64,000 nucleotides of DNA from Otis tarda. Lineage: Eukaryota > Chordata > Aves > Otidiformes > Otididae. The translations under genes and the position numbers were made by a program. The notes below the pieces were generated by a model. That model did no database searches. It saw only the letters and a program-made list of their open reading frames with translations, and had not been told where the DNA came from. The stretch spans positions 140,314,690 to 140,378,689 of the forward strand of contig CM048553.1 of assembly GCA_026413225.1 (NCBI GenBank), written 5' to 3'. Below, piece after piece: positions 46,391-57,720 of this stretch (position 1 is its first letter; the number at the start of each line of letters is the position of its first letter).

Positions 46391-48681
46391 TTGGGAGCTG
46401 TTATAGCCTTCCCATTTACAAGTCTCTATTAGCTGCAGAAATTGCAGTCAGGTACCATGAAAAAGCATTTCTTATGAAATTTTAGTGCCTATGGCTACAG
46501 AGATGTTCCAGCACTATCTCAGTTCACAGCTCTGAGAAGCCCAAACCAGCAGCCATAGGTATCTAAAGGGATTTTTGGCTCTGATAACTCAGGATTAGAG
46601 TTCTTTCAGAGAACTCCTCTGTTATTTGTAAATGATGTCTCCACACCCATGGAATCGACCCAAAATGGTTCTGCAACGTGTCCAGTTTCTCAGCTGAATA
46701 GCTCAGCAGGGTGTGGAAGCCAGATCTGTGACCTTCTGCCTGCAGCCTGTGTCTACCTCCAGCAGAACAGGATCCCGAAGCAACAGGAGTGAAAACCTCA
46801 TGGTCACCCAGCCAGCAGATATAAAGTTATATCAAAGCAAAAAGGCAGATCTACAACTATATCCTAGACAACAAGCTACAAAAGTAGTTTATTTTAATGA
46901 AGATCTTAAGTGAAATTTAATCCAGTAAATTACCTTTTTTTTTCTTTCAGATTATTCAACCCTTTCAAACAGGGGGGCTTTCAGGAAGTCATGAAAGGTT
47001 TGTCCTTTGAGGCCAAAGCAGAGGACACAGGGTCACTTTGGAGGGCTGGATAAACAGCAAGGAGATGAATCAGGCACGCAGCGGGGCTGGCTACTTGGCT
47101 AACAGGAGAAGCTTGCTAGCCAGCAGAGACAGAGGAGCTGTGAAGCTGCTCTCAGAGAGGGAGCTGCAGCACAGTGGAATCTCTGCAGCCATTTCAGAGG
47201 ACTTCTGTTTGCTCTTTGAGGTCAATGTGAACAGCAATAGCAGGAATGAGCCACACACAGCTTTTTGGCCCAGAACCTGGGCTCCATTACAGTACCTAAA
47301 TGCATCCTGCTAATAACTCTAACAGGTTTCTGTTTTCGTATAAACTTTGCCCAAGTATCCAAATACTTCTGATTTTTGGAGGGCTTGAGAGATTTTTTTT
47401 TTTAGATTCCTTTTACTTTATCATTAGGAACTCTGGGGAGTTGATCACCTGTCATTTTGAAACTGTTTCCCCCTCCAAAGTGCCCCATTTCAGGTCCCTT
47501 CATGACAGCAGAGGCAAGGATGAAATTAGAGACAGAGATCCAACATTGGTAGACTTTTAGCATCAAATCCTCTAAGCACATTCAGTGTCAGGATGGGCAA
47601 AGTGTTCTTAAAAATACAGATACCATACTAATAAGCCAGATAGATTCTACTTTATGGATGGCAGATCTTTTGGGGTCCTCTCTGGGTCACAGGCAAGCAC
47701 AAACAGGTATCCTGTCTCTTATGGAGAAAAGGTGGCTGGATAAACAATTGATTTTATAGTTATATTTTATGTATACTCCAGTTTAAGACTGCTAGATAAA
47801 AAATAAATTGGTGGGACACTCTGGTAGACTGGTACTATTTATATTAATGCAGTAATTCTTGGCAGTATCAGGTGCACTCACCTGAGGGCAGCAAGGGCAA
47901 TGAAAGTAAAGGAACAAATGCAAGAGCTAGCAATTAGTTACAAATATTTATATTTTATGAGTTCATAACGTCTTCTCACCATCAAATTGTTAGAAAATTG
48001 GAATAGGTTTCATTTCCTTCATTGCATTAGAGCTGAGGATGAAATTAGCTTTATCAGTTGCATAGCCCAGCTTAAATTTCCTCCCATTGTGTCACCCTGC
48101 TTCTTTGCTTCTCATAAAGAAAAAGCAACTAAAGAAGTTCAAAATACTTTTAATTAACCAGACTAGTTGATACAGTAGTTTCTGGAGATTTTTCTCCAAA
48201 AATGTTGAAGTTTGCTTTTTTTTTAAAATGCAAATGTTTTCCTTTTAAACATAGATATTTAGTAAAGGTATCTGTGGCCACATTTTCATCTTAGGAACTG
48301 TCTGTTTTCTGTTTCAAATGTATATTTTCTTAGTGTTTGTTTATCTTGTGAATTAGCAGGAAAAAAAAAAAAAGCCCAAAGCACAAGATAAAACATCGTT
48401 ATCTTCTTGTTGCTTTTTCCACTCTTTGCAATTCAATTTTTCAGCCTGGGTAAAAGGTTCCGACATAGTAGTCTGAAAAAATAAAGTCCAATAAAGGCAA
48501 AGAATCATTATGCTGAGCAGACACTGTAAACACTCCAGGGGTCTAGAAAAGTAGATGCCCTATGAAAAAGTGAAGCTCAGAAAAACTCATCTTTAACTGT
48601 TGTACTGCTGTTAGCATCGAGGAACATAATATATGTTTCTGTAATTGCCACTGTGTGGCTGTGCAGCAGCAACATTTAGAC

Positions 48682-48983
48682 AGAATCATAGAATAGTTTG
48701 GGTTGGAAGGGACCTGTAAAGATCATCTAGTCCAAGCCCCCTGCAAGAAGCAGGGACATCTTCAACCAGATCAGGTTGCTCAGAGCCTCATATAACCTGA
48801 CCTTGAATATTTCCAGGGATGGGGCATCCACCACCTCTCTGGGCAACCTGTGCCTGTGTTCCACCACCCTCATTGTAAAAAATGTTTTCCTTATATTGAG
48901 TCTGAATCTACCTCCCTCTATTTTAAAACCATTAACCCTCATCCTATTACAACAGGCCCTACTGAAGAGTTTCTCCCCATCTT
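48682..48983 (-). mobile_element. CR1 LINE (host copy), 3' part, minus strand
   Basis: The reverse strand carries the end of the RT ORF ([40 protein letters not shown]) and the 3' UTR and tail (+ strand AGAATCATAGAATAGTTTGG). It stops abruptly at CCCATCTT, and the same element resumes at 50371. The + strand CR1 at 48984-50365 sits between the two pieces. Confidence 0.94.
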
Positions 48984-50270
48984 GACCCGGGCAACTACAG
49001 GCCGGTCAGCCTCACCTCCGTGCCTGGCAAGGTCATGGAGCAGATTCTCCTGGAAGCCATGCTAAGGCACATGGAGAGCAAGGAGGTGGTTGGTGACAGC
49101 CAACATGGCTTCACCAAGGGCAGATCGTGCCTGACCAATTTGGTGGCCTTTTATGACGGGGTAACAGCATCGGTGGACAAGGGACGGGCAACGGATATCG
49201 TCTACCTGGACTTGTGCAAAGCTTTTGACACTGTCCCGCATGACATCCTTCTCTCTAAACTAGGGAGGCATGGGTTCGATGGATGGACCACTCGGTGGAT
49301 AAGGAGTTGGCTGGATGGCCGCACTCAGAGAGTGGTGGTCAACGGCTCAATGTCCAAGTGGAGACCGGTCACCAGTGGCGTCCCTCAGGGGTCCGTGTTG
49401 GGCCCGGTCCTGTTCAACATCTTTGTCGGCGACATGGACAGTGGGATGGAGTGCACCCTCAGCAAGTTCACCGATGACACCAAGCTGTGTGGTGCCGTCG
49501 ACTCGCTGGAAGGGAGGGATGCCATCCAGAGGGACCTTGACAGGCTGGAGAGGTGGGCCCGTGCCAGCCTCATGAAGTTCAACCAGGCCAAGTGCAAGGT
49601 CCTGCACCTGGGTCGTGGCAATCCCAGGCACAAATACAGGCTGGGCGGAGAATGGATTGAGAGCAGCCCTGAGGAGAAAGTCTTGGGAGTGCTGGTAGAC
49701 GAGAGGCTCAACATGAGCGGGCAATGCGTCCTTGCGGCCCAGAAGGCCAACCGCATCCTGGGCTGCATCAAGAGGAGCGTGGCCAGCAGGTCGAGGGAGG
49801 TGATTCTGCCCCTCTACTCTGCCCTGGTGAGACCCCACCTGGAGTACTGCGTCCAGTTCTGGAGTCCCCAACACAAGAAGGACATGGACCAGTTGGAAAG
49901 GGTCCAGAGAAGGGCCACGAAGATGATCAGAGGGCTGGAGCACCTCTCCTATGAGGACAGGCTGAGAGAATTGGGGCTGTTCAGCCTGGAGAAGAGGAGG
50001 CTCCGGGGAGACCTGATAGCGGTCTTCCTATACCTCAAGGGGGCCTACAGGAAAGATGGGGAGAAGCTGTTCAGTAGGGCCTCTTGTGATAGGACGAGGG
50101 GTAATGGGTTTAAATTAGAAGGAGCTAGGTTTAGATTAGATATTAGAAAAAAATTTTTTACAATGAGAGTTGTAGAACACTGGAACAGATTGCCCAGAGA
50201 GGTGGTGGATGCCCCATCCCTGGAAACGTTCAAGGCCAGGCTGGATGAGGCTCTGAGCAACCTGATCTAG
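48984..50270 (+). pseudogene. CR1 ORF2 reverse-transcriptase fragment (open, 5'-truncated)
   Basis: One frame is open from [17 protein letters not shown] to the stop at 50268-50270, about 428 codons. In order: [14 protein letters not shown] (RT motif 2 region), [18 protein letters not shown] (motif A), [17 protein letters not shown] (motif B), SKFTDDTKL (motif C), [13 protein letters not shown] (motif E), then the thumb with [14 protein letters not shown] and [18 protein letters not shown]. Motif C is FTDD instead of the usual FADD, but both aspartates are present. The endonuclease and N-terminal RT are missing, so the copy cannot act alone. The GTG at 49020 is not a real start; it is simply the Val of TSVPGK. 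Confidence 0.93.
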
Positions 50271-50365
50271 TCAGGGATGTCCCTGCTTCTTGCAGGGGGG
50301 TTGGACTAGATGACCTTTGAAGGTCCCTTCCAACTCTAACCATTCTATGATTCTATGATTCTATG
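48984..50365 (+). mobile_element. CR1 LINE, 5'-truncated, + strand, inserted in an older CR1
   Basis: It starts inside the RT ORF at codons [10 protein letters not shown] and runs to the 3' tail ATTCTATGATTCTATGATTC. It splits a minus-strand CR1 whose halves are 48682-48983 and 50371-50600. ATCTT occurs just before the insertion (48979-48983) and just after its tail (50366-50370), a likely 5-bp target-site duplication, although its first two bases could also belong to the tail. Confidence 0.95.
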
Positions 50366-50370
50366 ATCTT

Positions 50371-50600
50371 TCCTGTAGGCCCCCTTTAGGTACCGGAAGG
50401 ACTATGAGGTCTCCCCGGAGCCTTCTCTTCTCCAGGCTGATCAGGCCCAATTCTCTCAGCCTGTCCTCATAGGAGAGGTGCTCCAGCCCTCTTATCATCT
50501 TCGTGGCCCTCCTCTGGACCTTCTCCAACTGCTCCACATTCTTCTTATGCTGGGGGCTCCAGAGCTGGACACGGTACTCCAGGTGGGGTCTCACGAGAAT
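50371..50600 (-). mobile_element. CR1 LINE (host copy), 5' part, minus strand
   Basis: Continuation of the minus-strand CR1 interrupted at 48983. Read on the minus strand it encodes [20 protein letters not shown], then [20 protein letters not shown] and [13 protein letters not shown]. The frame shifts after that. Homology is lost at about 50600, the 5' truncation point of this insertion. Confidence 0.92.
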
Positions 50601-51908
50601 GGGGGCTACATTCAACTGCTAGAGCTGCCTTATCTGCGGCCTTTGTACGAGAGGCTGCACGGGCAGTCCCAGTTGAGCTGGGACCAGTTCATTTTACATG
50701 AGTAGCCTGAGGATGAGCTACAAAAAGGGGTGTCTGAGAAAAAGAGGGAGGTGAAAGTTTGTGGAAGTATGGCTTTGCCTCAGGGATTATAAGACTAAAG
50801 AAAGGCACAAGCTGGGAAAGTTTTGAGATGTGATCCCTGATCATGTTTGTGATGTCTACGTACATCCAATATATGATGTCTTTTCTGGACATTTTTTTAG
50901 TTTCTAACTAGCATTCCTGTATTATACTTATCACAGATAACAAAGTAGATAATTGATTCCTCTTTGCTTTTGAAGCAAAACCAGTTTATTCATCTTATTG
51001 TGAGTGCAACTTTTCCCTTTGGGTTGGATTCAGTGGCAATATTAGGAGCACTCTTTTACTACGTAACTAAATTTAACTCAGCTACAAAGTGTACCAAGGT
51101 CACTACAGATCTTCTGCAGCATCTCATGCCTTTTCTTTTACTGCAATTTTGCTCTGATGCCTTTTTCTGTGAAATACCATCTTACGTTGGGTGGATTTTC
51201 CAGATATTTGGGGGCAGTGAGGGTTGAGGACTTTTTTTTTAACATTAGTAGGAACACATTAAATTATTTAAGATATTATATTATCTACAATATCTACTAC
51301 TCTATCTAGTCAAGAACCTTTCATCCTTTGACCTTTCACTACAACTTCCTTTTCAAAGTTTTCTTCCCATTCAGTTTTTAATCTGGTGCAGAGGCAGAAC
51401 ATTGGCAAATACCATCACCACCACAGTGGTGGTACTCAAAAAGCAGGTTTTGGAGAGTTCCTGAATTAAAATTTTTAGACACCAGTATAACAGAAGATTC
51501 ATCATACAATGCTATAACTTCAAAAGGCTGAACACCATCCTTGGGGATTTCTTTTAGGTCACTTCCTACCTAAATTTTTCCATAATTCTCTCATTTACTG
51601 CACTACTCAGAAAACTTATAATAGAACACAGAACTGGTTTGGGAAATAGACTTTGTCAAACAATCCATTTTTCTTTTTTTTTAAAGGGGCTGTGAAAAGG
51701 GTCAATACAGGGGTCGAGTGTAAGCATTATACACTTGGACATTTTTTAGGCACTTTACCTGACACAGCACAATATTTTGACTAGGGAGCTAGAATGATAT
51801 AGCAAGAGCATTACACATATGAAACAGATTGCAAAACAGCTGGTAAATCTCAGCTGTATGTGAGCAAAGAATTCTCAGTAAATGAGTGTGTTTCAAGAAG
51901 AATTCTCT
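50601..51908. other. Intergenic, no recognised element
   Basis: AT-rich DNA with short ORFs only. I see nothing that I can assign. Confidence 0.5.
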
Positions 51909-52340
51909 AAGGATCAGTTTTTGACTCCACGGTGCTTAAAATTCTTTATCCATGACTTTAAAGAAAGCATAAATCATCAATAAAAAGGCAAAAAAAAATT
52001 TCTATTTTGCCTATACCTTAAAGCTGTGAATAATTCAAGCAGAATGCTTAAAAAACCTTGGAGTGGGTTAGCAAAGAGCTGAAAGAACCATTAGAGAGTT
52101 GGAAAACATGCCATCAAGTGAAAAACTCAGGAAATGCAATGCCTTTAATATCTCAGATTTAGGAGGTGACTTAAGGACACAATATAAGTGAGTAGATAGG
52201 GAACAAAACTTCAATAAAAGGTGTCTTCAATGCAGCCAACAGAAGTGTATCAGTACCTAATGACAGAAACCTGCAGATAGAAAAATCAGACTAGAAACAA
52301 GCTGTTTTTCTGTTATTCTGCATCTCTGTCCTTCATATTT
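51909..52340 (+). mobile_element. Ancient CR1/L3-like LINE fossil, + strand, internally deleted
   Basis: AGGATCAGTTTTTGACTCCA and TTTATCCATGACTTTAAAGA near 51910-51962 match the motif B to helix segment (GSVLGP...IND). At 52090 the sequence jumps to TTAGAGAGTTGGAAAACATG CC, the thumb segment (I.RLENMPS.E.LR). It continues through GGTGACTTAAGGACACAATA to the GRF..EIR-type end (AATCAGACTAGAAACAAGCT). The part between motif C and the thumb is missing or unrecognisable. Confidence 0.65.
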
Positions 52341-55325
52341 CACAACGTTTTGTAAGGGATATTTTTTTTGTCCTTGGCAATTCTTTGAGTAATAAAGGAC
52401 TGTTTTTGTAAGGCAATCCATAAATTAATTCAAGGAAATTCTGTATCTTTTGGCGTATAGAAGGCTCAAAAAAGAACTTGGATATTTAAGTCCCAAACTG
52501 ATGTCTAGATAGCATGTTCAATGGCTGCCCGATCTTACAAAGGCTTCAACTTGCTCGTTGTTTTATTGTTCCTGTGGTGCCTGCAGTTCTGCATTGTGGA
52601 CCAGGTTTTCTCCAGCCTGTGGAACTTGGCATTCACCTCCTGCCTTGGCCCCAGGGGGATCTGGTAAGGAGAAAGACCTGGTAATTTTGTTTAACACACC
52701 ATCAGTTTGGACAGGGCTGAGCAGGCTGGTGCCCAGCTCATGCACAAGCTCCCTGAAGCCGTTCAGCCACCTGAGTCCCACTCTGTGTCCTTACAACACA
52801 CCCAGCACAAACTGGCAGAAATCTGCTCCTCACAAAATGCAGAAGTGGCTCCTCTTGTCTTTTGCAGGACACTCCGAGGTACTGGCATGGCTGGGATGTT
52901 GCTAACTGCTGTTTGCACAGAGGCTTGGAGCACCTGCCCTGGAAATGTGCCCACGAGCACAGGGTGACCAGCACATGGACCTGCGGAGAGCCAGGCCGAC
53001 CTGCAGCCCTTTCTCAGCTCCCAAGGTCCTCTGCACGGCCCTGGCAGCAAGGACCAGACTTGTCTTATGGGTGTGGGAACAGGACTGGCAACAAAGGGAA
53101 TTAACACCTGCATTTCCTTATGCACTTCACGAAGCACCAAGTTTTCCCGGGGCCATTGCCACAAACCTAGCTGTTGCAGGGTCAAACTTTGAGGAGTCAA
53201 ATATTTTTTAGGGTGATGATTTTTTAAGAAACCAGCAAAACCTCTGAACACATGCTTAACTTGAAGATGATGAGTCCTTTAAATCTAAGTTCAGTGCTGG
53301 CTTCGGTGCCTCCTATTATCTCCTCAAGATGGTTCAAGAGTCAAACTCAACTGGGGGTCAGCATCATTGCTGTACTGTAGCCAAAAGAAAAGATGCTTCC
53401 AGTGTCTAACATTTAATCACCAAACTGGTTCATAATAGTCACAGTTCTCTGTGTTAATTAATAAACATTACCATAATAGCCTTTTAACAGAACATATTTC
53501 AGCTAGGTCATTCAGAGGCTGGCAAGTTTCACTAATCATATTTTTTTTATATTAACTTTTTATTTAAAATACAGACCAGCGTATGTCTAAGTACTGCATT
53601 TTTGTGATACCTGCTACAAGACAGCCTGCTTTCTTTTTAAAGCAGTAATATTATCAACTAATTTCATTAAAGATTAAATCAGGGTCAGTCTGAAGTCAGG
53701 AGCCACAGCAATGACAGATCAGCCAGGCCGGTATTTCTGCTGCACATGATACCACAAAAGCACCCAGGGACTTGGCTGGATTGGTGACCATTTGGTTGCT
53801 TGGCATCTGAATCACCAAAATTTAAGTGTTGATGTAATTTTGTTTTTTTAATCCTTGATCTACATAGTTCTGTACAAACACCATTAGGTCAAGAGCCAGA
53901 CTGCCTAAACTCTGCCAAAGTTGTAGTTCAGATGAAATTCAGGTGCCTATTTTGAGCACAACACAGACACTACCTAAGGTTCATGAAGAACCTTGTTATT
54001 CCACTTGAGATCCAGACATGGGTGAAAATTCTAACACATCGCTACATTTTGAATATTTTTCATTGTGCAAGGACTGATTTAGAGCTAGCAACTTGCATGC
54101 TTTCTGGATCACTCTGTAAGATCTAAGTTCAGCTCCTTGCGTATGCGATCTCAATTTTGTCCCAAGAACTGGGATTTTGTCCTATTGTCTGGGATTCTGA
54201 AGGAAAGGAGAGTTGAATTTAAGCACGGCATGGCTTAAATTACCAATGGAAATGCTGAAAATGCAATTTTACCATCCACATGTTGAAAGTTACAGCCTGA
54301 AAGTAAAGCCCCAGAATATACTTAGCACAGTGGCTGTTCCAGGACAATTTTTCAGGTAGTTAAAACAGGTGAGTGCTATCCACAGATGAATTCAGTACGT
54401 ATTTAATCAACAGCATATAACTTCATTGAGTCTCGCCTCTGATGATATCATACAGCATTTTTTTTTCATCATTAAACATTGTCCAATCTGGACAAGAATC
54501 ATAAGCTACCACACAATTCTTCTGAAGAATAATGAAGAAATGGTGTAACCTATATAAAAGGCAAATGCTTGCTTTTCAGGTACCAGCTGCAAGAGTTCTC
54601 ATTTTCTTCTTTGAAAATATTTTAAAGAGGCAAATGGAGTTTCCAAGAGAATTTCAGTCAGTAAAACTTTGATAATTGCAACATCTGGCTTCAATAAGCA
54701 AAACTTTTGCCCATTTCTCTGAGCTGCTGCAGGTGACTTTAGCTGCTATCCATGGCAACCAGAAAGATGGAAGGCTGCAGTGGTACAGAGACAGCAAAGC
54801 AAAAACAGCTGAGCTGAGGCTGTGCATTGTCTGGCCATGCACGCCAGTGAGTTATTTGCCCTTTTCAGATGCCTTTAGAATATGAAATGATTAAGTACAG
54901 GGCCAGCCAACGCTCTAATCCTCAAACATCTGGAACTAAAACACAGCAAGATCAACACAGAAGTGTGGGAGAAAAGTAGGTGCATGCTCTTTACACATTC
55001 ACAGCCCCTCAAACCCTTTGATCTTGTTCAGTTCCCCTGGTTTTACAGAGATATAACAAAGTTCACAAACCATGAACTGTGAACAGAACTGTGCAATTCA
55101 TGTATCACTAGTGCATCACTGACACTCAGCTGAGTCCCTTTTACCACAAGTGAGAAATAAACACTTTGTCATTACATCTGTGTTGGAATCTTCACTGATT
55201 TTGTTTTTTAACCAGCAGTATGTTTCTGGAATTATGGAAAATGTCAGCTGAACAAAAAGGATTCATGTAAGAAAACAGTATGGGTTTTCAAAACATATTT
55301 CTCTCTATTTCTTTTTAGAGGCTAT
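52341..55325. other. Intergenic, no recognised element
   Basis: This holds the longest non-LINE ORF in the intergenic region (162 codons, minus strand, 52763-53251), which shows no domain, and neighbouring overlapping ORFs on both strands in a locally GC-richer patch. A CCATGGCAAC sequence near 54750 resembles an RFX half-site. Nothing can be assigned with confidence. Confidence 0.5.
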
Positions 55326-55583
55326 ACAATGGTAATGGTTTTAAAACAGAGGGAGGTAGATTCAGACTCAATATAAGGAAAATATTTTTTACACTGAGGG
55401 TGGTGGAACACTGGCACAGGTTGCCCAGAGAGGTGGTGGATGCCCCATCCCTGGAAATAAAGGCCAGATTGGACAGGGCTCTGAGCAACCTGATCTGGCT
55501 GAAGATGTCCCTGCTCCTTGCAGGGAGGTTGGTCTAGATGACTTTTACAGGTCCCTTCCAACCCAAACCATTCTATGATTCTT
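55326..55583 (+). mobile_element. CR1 LINE 3' fragment, + strand
   Basis: It begins at the GNGFKTEGGRFRLNIRKIFF segment, runs through [13 protein letters not shown], and has lost a few bases in the FKARL segment (GGAAATAAAGGCCAGATTGG). The 3' UTR has AGATGTCCCTGCTCCTTGCA and the end is CCATTCTATGATTCTTTG. Dead copy. Confidence 0.93.
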
Positions 55584-56060
55584 TGTACAAACTAGAATCA
55601 TCTAAGTGTCAAGGAGGTGGCTAGCTATGGAAGAGATGCTCAAAGCAGCAAAGAAAATAAGTTAAATGCACACTGGAAGTAGAAGGGGTTTGTGAACATA
55701 GCAAAAGGATGGTTTTGGGGGGATGATGAGATATAGCATATTATCTATCTCCTTCTTCAGGAAAATAGATTAGGTATAGCCTTGAACCCTATATCCCTGT
55801 CTTTCATTTAAGTGTTTTTAACAATGGAATATCATAAAGTAATTGGCAACTACTGACCAACTGTAGCACACCTGCTTTACATGACAGTAGTTTTAACCAC
55901 AACAGACATCTAAGCCAAAAAAAAAAAATCTATCTTGTCTTTATTTAGGAAGAGCAGTAGAGAAATAAAAGATTGATACAATTTTACTTTCAAGTTATTG
56001 AAAATCCTGCTATAACTGGAAGGAACTTGCATTATATGTTTCTTAGGATGCTGAGTACTT

Positions 56061-57720
56061 AGAATCATAGAATCATAGAATGGTTAGAGTTGGAAGGGAC
56101 CTTCAAAGGTCATCTAGTCCAACCCCCCTGCAAGAAGCAGGGACATCCCTGACTAGATCAGGTTGCTCAGAGCCTCATCCAGCCTGGCCTTGAACGTTTC
56201 CAGGGATGGGGCATCCACCACCTCTCTGGGCAACCTGTTCCAGTGTTCTACAACTCTCATTGTAAAAAATTTTTTCCTAATATCTAATCTAAATCTACTT
56301 CCCTCTATTTTAAACCCATTACCCCTCGTCCTATCACAAGAGGCCCTACTGAACAGTCTCTCCCCATCTTTCTTGTAGGCCCCCTTGAGGTATTGGAAGA
56401 CCGCTATAAGGTCTCCCCGGAGCCTCCTCTTCTCCAGGCTGAACAGCCCCAACTCTCTCAGCCTGTCCTCATAGGAAAGGTGCTCCAGCCCTCTGATCAT
56501 CTTCATGGCCCTCCTCTGGACCCTCTCCAACTGGTCCATGTCCTTCTTGTACTGGGGGCTCCAGAACTGGACACAGTACTCCAGGTGGGGTCTCACCAGG
56601 GCAGAGTAGAGGGGCAGAATCACCTCCCTCAACCTGCTGGCCACGCTCCTCTTGATGCAGCCCAGGACGCGGTTGGCCTTCTGGGCTGCAAGGGCACACT
56701 GCCTGCTCATGTTGAGCTTCTTGTCCACCAGCACACCCAAGTCCTTCTCCTCAGGGCTGCTCTCCATCCATTCTCTGCCCAGTCTGTATTTATGCCTGGG
56801 ATTGCCCTCATCCACATGCAGGACCTTGCACTTGGCCTGGTTGAACTTCATGAGGTTGGCACAGGTCCACCTCTCCAGCCTGTCAAGGTCCCTCTGGATG
56901 GCATCCCTCCCTTCCAGTGTGTCAACGGCACCACACAGCTTGGTGTCATCGGCGAACTTGCTGAGGGTGCACTCTATCCCACTGTCCATGTCGCCGACAA
57001 AGATGTTGAACAGGGCCGGGCCCAACACAGACCTCTGAGGGATGCCACTTGTGACCGGTCTCCACTTGGACATTGAGCCATTGACCACCACTCTCCGAGT
57101 GCGGCCATCCAGCCAACTCCTTATCCACTGAGTGGTCCGTCCATCAAACCCATGTCTCTCCAGTTTAGAGAGAAGGATGTCATGCAGGACAGTGTCAAAT
57201 GCTTTGCACAAGTCCAGACAGATGATATCCATTGCTTGTCCCTTATCCACCAATGCTGTTACCCCGTCATAAAAGGCCACCAAATTGGTCAGGCATGATC
57301 TGCCCTTGGTGAAGCCATGTTGGCTGTCACCAACCACCTCCTTGCTCTCCATGTGCCTTAGCATGGCTTCCAGGAGAATCTGCTCCATGACCTTGCCAGG
57401 CACAGAGGTGAGGCTGACCGGCCTGTAGTTGCCCGGGTCCTCCTTGTTCCTCTTTTTAAAAATTGGGGTTACGTTCCCACTCTTCCAGTTATCGGGGACC
57501 TCACCAGACTACCACGACTTCTCAAATACAATGGCCAGCGGCTTGGCAACTTCATCCGCCAGTTCCTTCAGGGCCTGCGGATGGATCTCATCAGGTCCCA
57601 TGGACTTGTGCACTTTCAGGTTCCTCAGATGTTCCCAAACCTGCTCTTCGAGTGGTGTTCACCACCACAGGTCGGTTCTTCATCCTCGCAGTACTTGCTG
57701 ATCTGACACTTCAGGAGTCA
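56061..57720 (-). mobile_element. CR1 LINE, longest copy in the window, minus strand
   Basis: The 3' tail is at the left (+ strand AGAATCATAGAATCATAGAA, 56061), followed leftwards-to-rightwards by the 3' UTR and about 1.5 kb of RT ORF. Clear homology extends past the RT core into the upstream segment (minus strand LRNLKVHKSMGPDEIHPQAL, EVAKPLAIVFEKSW). The 5' limit is near 57.7 kb but not exact. No second copy of the flanks is obvious, so a target-site duplication could not be fixed. Confidence 0.94.
56153..57670 (-). pseudogene. CR1 ORF2 reverse-transcriptase remnant (two in-frame stops)
   Basis: On the minus strand a frame is open from about 57508 down to the stop at 56155-56153, including the 416 codons that align end to end with the copy at 49020-50270. 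Motif [13 protein letters not shown] and motif [10 protein letters not shown] are intact. Motif B is [14 protein letters not shown], so the invariant glycine of PQG is Arg. Upstream, after EVAKPLAIVFEKSW, a TAG (57511-57509) interrupts the frame where an Arg is expected, and a TGA lies in the same frame at 57661-57659. By eye the two copies differ at about 38 of 416 residues without any indel. Confidence 0.92.

Larger units (their letters stand above)
43954..48681. other. Intergenic DNA after LAPTM4B
   Basis: Apart from small tandem repeats (45855-45907, 46313-46390) and one minus-strand CR1 fragment (45929-46190), I see no gene, RNA or regulatory element that I can support. A good-looking acceptor (T tract plus CTTTCAG near 46950) is followed by no recognisable coding sequence. 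Confidence 0.6.

Noticed and set aside
46930..47313. Acceptor-like T tract plus CTTTCAG followed by an open 91-codon frame
   Set aside because: The peptide matches nothing that I know, there is no matching donor, and it lies in the LAPTM4B-MATN2 intergenic region.
49347..49943. 198-codon ORF antisense to the CR1 RT, with a similar 227-codon ORF at 56393-57076
   Set aside because: Both are reverse-strand shadows of the GC-rich RT frame in the same place of the same repeat. Their similarity follows from the repeat itself.
48682..50365. Twin-priming 5' inversion of a single CR1
   Set aside because: Both the inverted and the forward parts have their own 3' tail, and the minus-strand element continues beyond the + copy, so a nested insertion explains it better.
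52763..53251. 162-codon minus-strand ORF
   Set aside because: No recognisable domain, overlapping ORFs in other frames of both strands, no promoter or splice context; probably chance in a GC-richer patch.
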